Of a stretch of DNA of 64,000 bases, positions 33,376 through 44,562 are shown piece after piece. Every line of letters starts with the position of its first letter. Position 1 is the first letter of the stretch. A model generated the notes under the pieces. That model ran no database searches. It saw nothing but the letters and a program-made list of their open reading frames with translations, and was not told where the DNA came from. The stretch is from Zonotrichia leucophrys gambelii (taxonomy: Eukaryota; Chordata; Aves; Passeriformes; Passerellidae): positions 94,661-158,660 of the forward strand of contig NW_026992307.1 in NCBI RefSeq assembly GCF_028769735.1, read 5' to 3'. Made by a program: the position numbers and the translations under genes.

Positions 33376-33737
33376 TGCAGGATGAAGAGAGAGACAAGAA
33401 TGTTGACCTCATGTTCAGAAGGCTTGATTTATTATTTTATGATATGTATTACATCATGACTATACTAAAAGAATAGAGAGAAAGTTTTCAGAAGGCTAAC
33501 TAAGCTAAGAATAGAAAAGAATTAATAACAAAGGAGCTCTCTCTGACTCTGTCCCCGAGAGAGCTCGGTCCTTGATTGGCCATTAACTATACACATTCAA
33601 CATGGGCCAATCACAGGTGCACCTGTTGCATTCCACAGCAGCAGATAACCATTGTTGACATTCTTTTCCTGGGGCCTCAGCTTCCCAGAAGGGAAAATCC
33701 TAAAGAAAGGATTATAAGGAAAAGATGTCTGTGACAA
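33376..33737 (-). repeat. LTR of P1 arm 2
   Basis: Mirror copy of 28741-29102 with the same ends. It differs in the middle (a GAGCTCTCTCTGACTC block near 33535 replaces other sequence). The outer end abuts the gag of G3 at 33738. Confidence 0.8.
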
Positions 33738-35180
33738 TTGGGCATCTCAAATGGCAGATCCAGCTTTTCCCCCGGCTGCCATCCCATTACCACCCTCTCT
33801 AATTCCTTCTACCTCTTTGCCTTCCTCTATGATCGACCTGGTATCTCCCCTGGTGTCCACTCCCCTAGTGTCCACTCCCTCACCACCCCCTTCAGCTCCT
33901 CCAGTTGCTTCTTGACCCCCACAAGTGCCTACTCCACCTGTTACACTCTCCGCCCCTTCTCCAGCTCCTATTAACATGCACCCAGGCTCCTCTCCCCCTC
34001 CTGTTGCTGTCCCCTTACCTCCTCCTACTTGGGACACAAATGCCTCCTTACCTGGCAAACTCTTATCACCAAATACAGCTGTTGACCTACAGAAAGTCCA
34101 GGGTAATGCTAATACCCCTCAAATGAGTAGTTTTGGGTTAGAGGATGGGCCATACTGCGGTACCTGATCCAAGACCTCCAGGGTAGAGAGACTTTTTCCC
34201 CTCAGTGAAGTTCCTATGGGAGGAGTTGTGGGAGGTGTTGGCTTTGTGAATGCTCCTCTAACCGCTTCTTAGGTGAGATGGTTCAAGAAGCAGTTAGGGA
34301 ATTTAATTGAGGATCCAGTGGGCATAGCCAATCAAGTGGATCAATTCTTAGGTCCAAATTTCTACACTAGGGGTAAGATGAATTCTGTTTAAAATATATT
34401 ATTTTCCCCAGAAGATGTCCATATGATTAGAGATGCTAGCATAAGAATTTGGGAGAAAGAGAACTGTCCGAGACCCCAAGTGCCATCAGGTGAACAGAAA
34501 TTGCCACTAATGGATCCCAATTGGAACCCTAATCAGGAGGAAGGGAGGAAGGCCATGATAGAATAAAGGTCTTTGATAATTCAAGGGATCAAAGAGTCAG
34601 TTCCCAAAGGAACTAATAACAAATTGGCATTCGAAGGTGCACAAGAGAAGGATGAAATTCCTGCTACTTGGCTTAATCGCCTAAAGCAGAACTTCCAATT
34701 GTACTCTAAAATAGAGCCAGACACCACAAAAGGTCAGGTGCTACTAAAGGTCAAATTTGTTACTAAATCTTGGCCTGATATACGGAGAAAACTGGAAAAG
34801 ATTGAAGACTGGCAAGAGAAGGACGTTAATGAGTTATTGAGAGAAGCGTTGAAAGTGTATTTAAGGAGGGACGAAGAAAAAGCAAAGGCCAAGGCTAGGA
34901 TCATGGTTGCGGTAGCTAGAGAAAGTGCAGGGGCAAGCAACTCTATCCCACGATCCAAGGTAACAAAAGAGTGGGCAGGTCCACCACCAGGAGGAGGCAA
35001 GGATAGGCCAGTACTGTCAGGTACAAGCGGGATGGAGAGACCTCAAGTCCCTTTGAGTCAAAAGCACTGCTATTATTTGGAGAAACTGGACACGTTAGGA
35101 GGGTTTGTAAAAAGCTCAGTCTCGATGAGGCAATAGCCAAGGAACAAGAAGCCTTAGAGAGGGTTCTTAGAGGTGACAAT
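33738..35180 (+). pseudogene. gag: gag of G3
   Basis: The 5' LTR, leader and matrix are missing: the element begins in a proline-rich region just right of P1. Then come capsid segments 'FKKQLGNLIEDPVGIANQVD' and 'FLGPNF', followed by a 187-codon open frame (34573-35136) with 'IIQGIKESVPKGTNN', the major homology region 'AQEKDEIPATWLNRLKQ' and 'LEKIEDWQEKDVNELLREA'. The zinc knuckle near 35070 is degraded (CYYLEKLD where CYYCG is expected). Stops occur near 34165, 34270 and 34565. Gag forms the virus shell. Confidence 0.85.
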
Positions 35181-35216
35181 TAGGGGTGTAAGGGGGTTTA
35201 CACTTTAAGGGACCTG

Positions 35217-35460
35217 ATGCAACATCTAGAGGAGCCCTTGGTAAACATTGAAGTGGGACCCCTAAATGAAGAATTTGAATTTTTGGTTGATACAGGAGCA
35301 GATAAGTCCTGTCTCAACAAAGTACCAGAAGACATGGTAATTGGTAGAAAATTTTGTGAAGTATTAGGGGCTGAAGGGAAACCATTTGGAGCCTCAGTGA
35401 CTGAAGATGTAAAAATAATTGGAAACTCATGACAGTGTAAAGCTAATTTTATTTACCTAC
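35217..35460 (+). pseudogene. pro: Protease of G3
   Basis: The frame reads 'FEFLVDTGADKSCLN' with the intact aspartic active-site triad DTG, then 'VKIIGNS' and a stop at 35430. It continues in another frame with 'LLGRYLQVHLG', which corresponds to the C-terminal 'LLGRD' segment. Retroviral protease matures Gag and Gag-Pol. It lies between gag and RT as expected. Confidence 0.85.
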
Positions 35461-35477
35461 CTAAACTAGAAAAAAGT

Positions 35478-36618
35478 TTGTTAGGAAGATATTTACAGGT
35501 CCATTTGGGGGTTGGGATTGTCCCAAGAGAAGGGAGGATGGTAGTAGAAATAATAAAGTTATCCCAAGGAGATGTCACAGAGATAAACCCCGAGGTAAGG
35601 GCTGAAGGAGGAAAGCGGGGCCTATTAGACATCCCGCCGGTAACAATAAAAATGCAAGATGATACGTTACCCATACGGGTTAAACAGTATCCAATTTCCC
35701 TAGAAGGAAAGAAGGGGCTTGCCATAGTTATCGAACAACTGTTGCAAGAGGGAATTTTGGAACCCTCTATGTCACCTCACAATACCCCTATACTGGCAGT
35801 TAAGAAAGCTGAAGGGAAATAGAGGCTGGTGCAAGATCTGAGGGAGGTCAACAAAAGGACCATTGCCAGACATCCAGTTTTGCCCAACCCGTGTAGTCTT
35901 CTAAGCCGAATTCCAAGAGAACATGCTTGGTTCACTGTTATAGATTTGAAGGATGCTTTCTGGGCATGTTCTCTGGCAACGGAATGTAGATTGGTTTGCC
36001 TTTGAATGGGAGGACCCAAGTACAAAAAGGAGACAACAGCTAAGATGGACCCGATTACCACAAGGGTTCACTGAGTCCCTCAACCTTTTTGGACAAGCCC
36101 TGGAAGGTTTGCTAGAACAGTTTGTTCCTGAAGAGGAAGTACAGATTCTGCAATATGTTGATGACCTGGTGGTGTCAGGGAAGAGAAAAGATCAGGTCAG
36201 AACAACTGGTATTAAGCTTTTAAATTTTTTGGGGGGAAAAGGACTAGAGGTTTCCCAACAGAAGCTACAGTTTTTACAATCAGAAGTAACAAACCTGTGG
36301 CACATAATAGGGAAGGGATATAAGAAGTTAAGCCCTGACAGAATTTCAGGTATTTTATCTCTCCCAGCTCCAAAAACAAAAAGGGATGTGAGCAAACTCC
36401 TGGGCCTGTTTGGATATTGTAAGTTATGGTTGGATCAATACAAGCAGATTGTAAAATTTTTATACAATAAGTTAGTAGCTCCACATCCCATAATTTGGAC
36501 AGCAGAAGACAATCAACAACTGGAGAGCTTAAAAGACAAGTTGTCTTCTGCCCCGGTCCTAAGCTTACCAGACCTCAGGAAGGGCTTTGATCTTTTTGTG
36601 AGTGCTGAATGGGGTTAA
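35478..36618 (+). pseudogene. pol: Reverse transcriptase of G3
   Basis: Motifs in order: 'YPISLEGKKGLAIVIEQLL', 'GILEPSMSPHNTPILAVKK', a stop at 35820, '[12 protein letters not shown]', '[12 protein letters not shown]' near 35930, a frameshift, 'LPQGFTES', and 'QYVDDLVVSG' near 36150. The catalytic VDD aspartates are present. The thumb and connection follow ('LLGLFGYCKLWLDQY', 'APVLSLPDLRKGFDLFV'). A stop lies at about 36616. The layout is gammaretroviral. At least two breaks prevent a full enzyme. Confidence 0.9.
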
Positions 36619-37500
36619 GCCTACGGTGTACTAACTCAAGAGCGGGGAGACTGCAGGAAACCCATGGCCTATATCTCCTAATTGTTAGATCCAGTGGCTA
36701 GAGGCTGGCCAGTTCGTATACAAGCAGTAGCAGCTACTGCTACCCTGATAGAGGAGACCCAAAAATTGAGCTTACAAGGAAAAAATAAAGTGCACACTCT
36801 TCACGATCTTTAAACAGTACTGAACCAGAGAGCTCAGCAGTAGCTAACTGAGGCAAGAATATTAAAATATGAAATAATACTAATGAACATGGATGATTTA
36901 GAATTCATCACATCAAATGCCCTCAATCCAGCACAATTCCTTATGGGAGAGCCTACAGAAAATTTAGAACATAATTGTCTTGAATTGATTAACCTTCAAA
37001 CACAAATAAGAGAAGATTTAGAAGATCGGCCTCAAGCAACTGGAAGAATCTTGTTCATAGATGGTTTTTCGAAGGTAGTAGAGGGAAAAAGAGATTCAGG
37101 TTATGCCATCATAGATGGAGAAATTTTACAAATTAAAGAAAAAGGGAAATTACCCCCAAACTGGTCAGCCCAAAGTTGTGAAATATATGCCCTGAAAAGA
37201 GAATTAGACTTACTGGAGGGAGACTGGGCAACTATTTATACAGATTCCCAATATGCATTTGGGATAGTTCACACATTTGGGAAAATATAGGAGGAGCGAG
37301 GATATCTAAGCTCAAAAGGAAAAAGCTTAGCCCATGAGAACCTGGTCAAGTCCATATTAGAATCTCTACAGAAACCAACAGAAATAGCAGTAGTCCATAT
37401 AAAAAAGCACCAAAAAGGAGACAATCTTGAAGTTAGAGGAAACCGACTGGCTGATCAGATAGCAAAGGAAGCAGATTTAGAACCAGGAGATCCAGCGAAG
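36619..37500 (+). pseudogene. pol: RT connection and RNase H of G3
   Basis: The frame from 36883 holds 'LNPAQFLMGEP', then RNase H with 'LFIDGFSK' (catalytic Asp kept), 'SCEIYALKRELDLLEG' (Glu), 'IYTDSQYAFGIVH' (Asp) and, after a stop at 37288, 'EIAVVHIKKHQKGD' and 'NRLADQIAKEA'. Four catalytic positions appear conserved. The stop after 'FGKI' replaces a tryptophan codon (TGG to TAG). Confidence 0.85.
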
Positions 37501-38480
37501 GCTTTTAAAGCAGAAACCATACCTGAGGAGGGAGAAAGAAGAGAAGAACCCATATTTAGCGAAAAAGAACTGGAGGTTATGAAAGAATTAATGTTGCACC
37601 AAGGGCAACGAGGGGAGTGGTTAACCTCGGATGGACGGGAGTTTTTAAACAAATCACTTGCTTGGACAGTGCTAACAGAACTACATAAATTGACCCACTG
37701 GGGAGTCCAATGATTATGTGATCATTTCTTAAGAAATAACCTATGCATAGGCTTATATGGCCTGGCAAAAGTAATTACAAAAGTGTGTTTAATTTGTCAA
37801 AAAAGTAAACCAGAAGGTTATGAGAAAGGTAGTACCCGGAGGAAGAGAATTAGCTCTAAGACCTTTCCAGGGCATACAGATAGATTTCACTGAGATGCCC
37901 CCAGTGCAGGGATACAAACATATACCGGTTATAGTTGATCATCTCACCCATTGGGTGGAAGCCTTCCTGACTAAAAGGGAAACAGCCCAAGTTGTGGCAA
38001 GAGTAATCCTGGAGAAAATTATCCCCAGATATGGAATGGGGAACACCATAGACTCAGACCGAGGTCCACATTTTGTGGCCTGAACATTGCAAAATATAAT
38101 CAAAGCTTTAGGAATGGAATGGAAATTACATACTCCGTGGCACCCCCAGAGTTTTGGGAGGGTGGAGTGGATGAACAAAGCTCTCAAAAATGTAGTGACT
38201 AAATTGATCGAAGAAACAAAAATGAATTGGCTAAAGAGTTTGCCCCTAGCGCTTTTGCACATTAGAACAAGACCCTGGTCTGATATAGGAATTTCATCCT
38301 ATGAAATGATGTTTGGACTGCCATTATTGTTAACACCCTATAGCACAGGAGACTATTTGGAAGGAGAAGCTACCAGAAAATATTTAAAGTCATTGGAAGA
38401 ACCCTGGAAGGACTTAGAAAAAGAGGACACCTCGGCCAAACTTCCCCTCTGGACACGAAAGTAACATAACATTTACCCAG
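37501..38480 (+). pseudogene. pol: Integrase of G3
   Basis: The zinc-binding domain ('LTHWGVQ', stop, 'LCDHFLRNN', 'CLICQKSK') is followed by a frame change and the core: 'IQIDFTEMPPVQGY', 'IVDHLTHWVEAF', 'DSDRGPHFVA', then a stop, 'WHPQSFGRVEWMNKAL' with the third catalytic residue (Glu) present, 'PLALLHIRTRPWSDIGISSYEM' (split by me from a longer run) and the C-terminal domain at 38492-38600. The terminal tail has imperfect proline-rich repeats (38625-38720). Two stops and one frameshift inactivate it. Confidence 0.85.
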
Positions 38481-38764
38481 GAGATTGGGTTTTGATAAAA
38501 TCCTGGAATAGTGGACCATTAATGCCTAAATTTGAAGGCCTTTTTCAGGTACTCCTCATCGCTAATTCGGCTGTGGGGACCAGAGAAAAGGGTTGGACCC
38601 ACATCACGAGAATAAAAAGACCAGTCTCACCCCCGGGCACTGGCCAAGATTCAACGTCAGTTTCTCCCTCTGGCATTGGGCCAGAGTCCACACCACTCCT
38701 ACCCCCAACTCAGGACAAGATTCAACCACATCATGAGTTAATTCACCTGAGTATGCCATTATAA

Positions 38765-39135
38765 AAGGACCAAAAGACTTAAAGTTGACTCTCAAAAGGA
38801 AGAGCCAAAAAGACTGATGAACTGAATAAGAAAAGAGTTTGGTATCAGAACCATACCGTATCTTAAAGTGTTTTCAGACAGTTCTGTGTTTAAAAGAAGT
38901 TTGTAAAAAGATTAAAGACTGTAAATAAGTAATTCTGGTTAAGTTCCCCCAATTTAGTACCAAATACTCCAGGTTAATCCTCTACAGAGCACTCCCCTAG
39001 GAGAAATCAAAATTAGTAAGGACGGACCAAGAGAGGTTTAACCAGAGAAGCGGGTAGAAGGGACTCTAAAGAGCTTGGAAGCTTCTTCTTAGTAAAGTCC
39101 CCGAGAGGCAAGGCCGGGTGGGCAGGTCGTGCAAG
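38765..39135 (+). other. pol-env spacer of G3
   Basis: About 370 bp with splice-acceptor-like purine/pyrimidine mix but no open frame. The cysteine-rich frame found at this place in G2 is absent here. Confidence 0.5.
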
Positions 39136-40641
39136 ATGACCCTTACCAGACTCTTGGGAAGGGTAGTAATGATGACTTTCATTGCTGGTGGTGCTCTGGG
39201 GAGCCCAAGAGAGCCGTGCAGTAAGTGCTACCAACCCGTCTATGAGGAGGAAGAAGTAAGTTCCTTGTGGAGAGTCCACACCAATTCTAACCCTAATTGT
39301 GTTAACCTCTCCCAATTGATCCTTTGTCAAGAAGATAAGAGAATGTATTGGACAGCCCAGAATACTGCCACTTTTAGGCAGCAACTGCTGGGAGAGTGCC
39401 CTATAGGAGAAGGCTGGTTGTGCTTTGGATGTGATGCTACTGAAGCAAGCCTGGTAGATCGGGTCAAAGAGAAATAGATAGTAGAAGCAATAAGAGAACA
39501 AGACCATTTAAAGATACCCCAAGGTAAGAACCTATTCATAGATCCGGTGAATAAAGTTAGCCACAAACTAAATTTTACTGATAGTCAAGTTTGTACCCAG
39601 ATGATCGAAATTTGGCCACGGGAAGGGATTAATCTAAGGCTATTAGAAATCATAAATTGGATACAGAATAACTCAGAATTTAGTATTAAGGGGTACAGTA
39701 CACCAGTAAAAAGAATGGTCTGTAAAAGGTATTTAGCAGTAAAGAACTCTGCTACCTGGTGGATCCCAAGGGGTCCAAATAGATTTTGGTCTGTTGAAAA
39801 GAAAGAAAAGAACATGTGCATCTACCATCAAGCATATGAATTTTGTGAGTGTACTGAAGAAGGGATAAACCCTTTTTGGGGAATGAAAGACATTTCTAAA
39901 TATTGGGAATGTCCAACAGAACCTAAGAACATATTTTGGGGGGCCCCTAGACACCTGTTTTAGATCTGTAGTACTACAGCATACACTAAATTGCTGAGAG
40001 ACTGCTCTGACAGCTGCACCATTAGAATGACAAAACCAGCTTTCTTCTTATTACCCAAAGAAACTGGATCAAGTTTAGGAGTTCCTATATACAATGATTT
40101 ACGAGAAACCAAACAGAATAGGCAAAGTGCAATAGAAATTGGGAGAATCCAAAATTGTACGAGCCAGGTTTGGACTCCAAGAAAAATTATCAAGACTTAT
40201 GGCCCAGCCACCTGGGCTCAGGATGGGTCCTGGGGTTATTGGACTCCGATAGCTATGTTAAACAGAATCATCAGGCTTCAGGCAGTATTAGAGATGAAGA
40301 GAGCAATCATTATAAAGCTCTCAAATGAAATAAAAAAACTAGAATATGAAGGTAACCAAGAACAGACTCCTTCACTTGATTCCAGATGGTGGGATAAACT
40401 ATGGACTTTCAGAGGAGATTGGTAGAAAAAAGTCACTTTCTTCACTGTGTGTACACTTGCTGGTTTGGTCTTTTTACTATGCTTACTTCCCTGCTTCATT
40501 AAAATGGTAGTATCTGCCATGCAGACCAACCTAAAGATCTCTAAAAAAGTTAACCTGAAGAAACCAGGAAAGGCAACAAAGTTAAGTAACCCTGATTACC
40601 AGAGTGCTCAAGAAATTTATAATCAATACAAAAAAAAATAA
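39136..40641 (+). pseudogene. env: env of G3, fusion-domain deletion
   Basis: The start at 39136 leads a short signal ('VVMMTFIAGGALG') and 'EPCSKCYQPVY'. A stop at 39475 and another at 39961 split the surface unit, which includes 'TWWIPRGPNRFW' and 'ISKYWECPTEP'. After 'TYGPATWAQDGSWGYW' the frame goes through 'IIRLQAVLEM' straight into 'NEIKKLEYEG', so the CX7CC and immunosuppressive-like segment seen in G2 is missing. The anchor 'LAGLVFLLCLLPCFIKMV' and the tail follow. It belongs to the same Env type as G2. Confidence 0.85.
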
Positions 40642-40702
40642 GGAAATTCTATGCTCATGACTCAGAAATTGCAAGTTGATGCGAGCGTAAGTTTAAGCCC
40701 GA

Positions 40703-40723
40703 TCAAAGAAAAATAGAGGGGAC
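40703..40723 (+). other. Polypurine tract of G3
   Basis: AAAGAAAAATAGAGGGGAC ends at the LTR start TGTTATGAG. Confidence 0.75.
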
Positions 40724-41371
40724 TGTTATGAGTAGAAAAAGCTGCCCATTTTTTGAAAAGGTTGCAGAGTTAACAGATTGGGCCAGTTGCTGCCAGGGTG
40801 GAGTTCTAACTGTATGTTATTGTAATCACCTGTCGTTTTTGTTAACTACCTGTCCTTGGTGGTTATGAATTCCCCCTTTTGTCAAGTGACACCCTGCAGC
40901 TTCCTGGAGGATGACACCCGGATGGTGAAGAGGAGGAGACCTCAGAGTTAGCATGCAAATGACCTCACAACCAGCATGCAACAGGAGGGACCCCTCACCA
41001 AACCTAGCCAAAAACTCCTAAACAAGATTCCAACACAAAATTGATGACTCAAAGCAATGTCTAGACATGAAGAACAGAATCTAGTATCCGCCAAGACCCT
41101 TTTTACCCCTCACCCTAACCTAAAAAGATGTCGGCTAGACAGAGGACCTCAAATGTTGAACCGAAAAGCAAGGGAATTTCCTGATGCTCTTGTGAGGAGG
41201 GAACTCCTAGCTCTGCCGGCAGACCAGTGGACAAAGCTGCACTCTTCCTCCTCATCACTCCTGGGAGCAGCGACAGAGTGAGCATGGGCCCATTGGTTCT
41301 CCCCACCCGAGCTGATCACTTTTAATAAAGGCATTTAAAAGGAGAAAGGTCTCCTGCCCGTGTTTATTTCA
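40724..41371 (+). repeat. 3' LTR of G3
   Basis: 648 bp, TGTTATGAGTAG to GTTTATTTCA, with AATAAA near 41322 and a short U5. No partner 5' LTR exists in the window because P1 occupies that place. It abuts a CR1. Confidence 0.8.
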
Positions 41372-42906
41372 TATGGGACATGATAGGATCCATCCCAGGG
41401 TGATGAAAGAGCTGGCAGATGAGCTTGCAAGGCTCCTCTCCATCATTTACCACCAGTCCTGGCCCACTGGTGGCGTTCCAGATGACTGGAAGCTGGGCAA
41501 TTTAATGTCCATTAACAAAAAGGGGGGGAAGGAGGATCCTAATAATTATAGGCCAGTTAGCCTGACCTCAGGACCAAGTAAGGTAATGGAACAGTTTATC
41601 CTGAGTGTCATCAGGCAGCATTTAAAGGATGGCCAGCGTATCAGACCCAGCCAGCGTGGGTTTAGGAGGGGTAGGTCGTGTTTGACCAACCTGATCTACT
41701 TTTATGACCAGGTGACCCGCCTGGTGGATGTGGGAAAGACTGTGAATGTTGTGTACCTGGACTTCAGCAAGGCCTTTGACACTGTGGCCCACAGCATACT
41801 CCTGGAAAAGCTGGCATCCCTCAGCTCGCACAGGTGCACTCTTTGCTGGGTTAATAACTGGCTGGATGGCCAGGCCGAGAGAGTGGTGGTGAATGGTACT
41901 GCATCCGGCTGGCATCCAGTCACCAGTGGTGTCCCTAAGGAGTCTGTGTGGGGGCCAGTTCTGTTCAATATCTTTATTGATGACATGGATAAGGGCATTG
42001 AGTCTTTCATTAGTAAATTTGAGGACAACACTAGGCTAGGAGCGTATGTTGATCTGTTGGAATGTAGGAGGGCTCTGCAGAGAGACTTGGAATGGTTGGA
42101 TTGATGGGCAGAGTCCAGTAAGATGACGTTTAATAAGTTCAAGTGCTAAGTCCTGCATTTTGGCCACAGTAACCCCCTGCAACACTCTAGTCTGGGGACC
42201 GTGTGGCTGGACAGTGCCCAGGTGGAAAGGGACCTGGGGGTACTGGTCGACAGATGGCTGAACATGAGCCAGCAGTGTATCCTGGTGGCTAAGAAGGCCA
42301 ATGGCATCCTGGTCTGTATCAGGAATAGTGTGGCCAGCAGGACCAGGGAGGTCATCCTTCCCTTATACTTAGCACTGGTGAGGCCGTACCTTGTGTACTG
42401 TGCCCAGTTCTGGGCCCCTCAGTTTAAGAAGGACATTGAGATGCTTGAGCGCATCCAGAAGAGGGCAACTAGGTTGGTCAGGAGCTTGGAACACAAGCCC
42501 TATGAGGAAGGACTGAAGGAGCTGGGGTTGTTTAGCCTGGAGAAAAGGAGATTTAGAGGTGACCTCATTACTCTCTACAACGTCCTGAAAGATGGTTGTA
42601 GTCAGGTGGGGTTTGGTCTCTTTCACCAGGCAGCAACTGACAGAACTAGAGGACACAGTCTCAAGCTGCATCAAGGGAAATATAGGTTGGATATTAGGAA
42701 AAAGTTTTTTATTGAAAGGATGATAAAGTACTAGAATCATCTGCCCGGGGAGGTGGTAGAGTCACCATCCCTGGATGTGTTTTAAAAAAGTTTGGATTTG
42801 GCACTCGGTGCCATGGTTTAGTTATGGTGTTAGGGCATGGGTTGGACTTGCTGATCTTGAACGTCTCTTTCAACCCTGTGATTCTGTGATTTTGTGATTC
42901 TGTAAT
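41372..42906 (+). mobile_element. CR1 LINE, 5'-truncated
   Basis: The first frame (41373-42104) is RT: '[16 protein letters not shown]', '[18 protein letters not shown]', '[18 protein letters not shown]' and '[20 protein letters not shown]'. The catalytic box reads FEDN in place of FADD. A second frame (42201-42734) has the CR1 C-terminal region ('RDLGVLVD', '[20 protein letters not shown]', '[13 protein letters not shown]'). The 3' end has the CR1-type repeats ATTCTGTG, ATTTTGTG, ATTCTGTA. It is plainly dead: one stop, a frame change and the catalytic mutation. Confidence 0.95.
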
Positions 42907-43176
42907 GTAAGGGTCGGTAGAAAAAATGGACGTACTCATGAACTGAAGAAGCAAAACCAAATGGCAATATGATATATCATATGCATGATGATATTCGTAC
43001 ATAGTCCAAATATATTTCATGGGGTTTTTTTAAGCTTCTGCCTTGTTGAAGCCAGGCACTCTATAGTATTGATAGTGGAGCCCTGGAAAAAATTAAAGAT
43101 AGAATCTAAAAATGTTAAGCTTTGTGTTTTCCCAGATCAACTGCACCTGCGTAAGCAGTATGATAAATAATATAAT
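42907..43176. other. Unassigned spacer
   Basis: About 270 bp between CR1 and the G4 LTR, AT-rich, with the palindromic word GATATATCATATGCATGATGATATTC-like region near 42970. No gene. Confidence 0.4.
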
Positions 43177-43478
43177 TGTTGGATGTGATGATTGTTCAGT
43201 AATTAAATATAATTATTATATAATCATAAGAAGAATCATGAGAAACTATATTGGAAATTTAAGGGGAGCTATGCTTAGCTGAAATCTATGTATACAATAG
43301 AACAATATAAGTTTAATAATTAACATGAAAGTTATATAACGATAGAATATAAAAACGTGGTTATCTCAACTGTATGGTTGGAATCAGATTTGGGTTGTAA
43401 TACCCCAATTCCCAGAGCTCTTAATAAATGCACCTGCATGTAATCGCTTATGTGATTATGTGTTTCTGAACGCTAACA
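43177..43478 (+). repeat. 5' LTR of G4
   Basis: 302 bp, TGTTGGATGTG to ACGCTAACA, with AATATAAAAACG near 43347 (TATA) and AATAAATG near 43424 (poly-A). A primer site follows within three bases. Confidence 0.85.
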
Positions 43479-43481
43479 TTT

Positions 43482-43499
43482 TGGCGACCCCGGATGGGG
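43482..43499 (+). other. Primer-binding site of G4
   Basis: TGGCGACCCCGGATGGGG directly after the LTR. It differs from the sites of H1, K1 and N1, so G4 is a separate lineage. tRNA not assigned. Confidence 0.7.
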
Positions 43500-43563
43500 A
43501 CCTGTGTGCTGCTGAGCCGAGTTTTGTGACTCGACCACACTCCAGCCGGCACCGAGGGATTTC

Positions 43564-44550
43564 TTGGGGAGCTCGATCGGCCGTGACCGCTTCTGCCGCT
43601 CACAACGTCCCTGGGACAAAGGTAAGGTGCTTTCTATTTTGGTTTGGGTGCCTGCCAATAAGACGCAGCGAAAGCTACGCTTGGATTGGGCTGAGGAATT
43701 CCTGTGGTATCGCCAAGGCGCCGTCCTTAAGTCAGTTGCGAAAGCGCTGCGGGTTTGGCAATTTGTGGTATATTTGAAATGGAGAAACTTTAAAGGGATT
43801 TTGGGCAGCAATGCCTCTATTCCGCAAAGTTCTCCTTTGGGGTGCTTATTAGCGCATTGGAAGCAGGGTAATTTTGGGAAAGATTTATGTAAAGTTAAGT
43901 TGATTGATTATTGTAATACATGGTGGCCAGAATATGTCTTGAAGAATGGTGAAAAATGGCCAAAATATGGGACTCTGAAATATAACACTATTTCGCAGTT
44001 AATGTCGTTTTGTAAACAAGAAGGAAAATGGGATGAAGCTCCGTATGTTGATTTTTTTTTCTATTTACGGGGAAAGCCAGAATGGCAGGATGAATGTGGA
44101 TTATTAGTGGTTAAAGCATCTGCAAGTGATAAGTGTGGGGTTTGTGAGGAAAATTGTTTAGAACACTTGGCGTTGAAAGAAAGCCTGAGTAGGCAAAATT
44201 ATACAGATATTGATTTACAGGTAGCTCCAATAAGACCAAGAGAACCTTACCCTATCCCACCTGCTTCATCTGTCCCTATCCGACTGCCTAGTCCTGAACC
44301 TGTCTCGTCTAGTACACCTTTCCCTCTTTATCCTCCTCTCCCATTGCCACCCGATTCCTCTTCCTTGGAAGATGAGCAAAACCTAACTGTCATAGAAAGA
44401 AAGGGGAGGAGTGCAAGTGAAAAAGATAGCAATAGTAATGAATCAGCAACCCCAATAGCCCACAGAACTCGGAGCCAGTCAAAGCTTGCCCCAGCTGTGA
44501 ATAGAAAAGATATAGGCAGAAAAAAACAGACTGTAATTGCCCCCTTGTGA
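43564..44550 (+). pseudogene. gag: gag matrix and proline-rich domain of G4
   Basis: A 328-codon frame is open from the leader. The true protein probably began at 43800, where 'GSNASIPQSSPLGCLLAHW' follows a TTG: an ATG-to-TTG change at the start of a myristoylated 'MGxxxS' terminus is likely (inference). The matrix includes 'KLIDYCNTWWPEYVL' and 'YLRGKPEWQDECGLL'. A proline-rich segment ('PREPYPIPP', 'PLYPPLPLPP') holds PxxY-like late-domain words. The frame is unusually intact for this window. Confidence 0.8.
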
Positions 44551-44562
44551 CAAGGTGTAGGA

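Larger units (their letters stand above)
28741..33737. repeat. Large inverted repeat P1: two gag-plus-LTR arms facing each other
   Basis: Arm 1 (28741-31215, plus) and arm 2 (31823-33737, minus) carry the same order: LTR, leader, gag start, proline-rich gag. Matches run from the outermost LTR base to 'CLLWGT' codons at 31215 and 31823. Between them lie about 607 bp that differ. Arm 1 is longer by a 372-bp LTR insertion and some extra GC-rich sequence. Outer flanks do not share a TSD. As DNA it could form a stem of almost 2 kb. Confidence 0.85.

Noticed and set aside
28741..33737. Single provirus with 5' and 3' LTRs
   Set aside because: The two LTRs are in opposite directions and gag is duplicated, so it cannot be one normal insertion.
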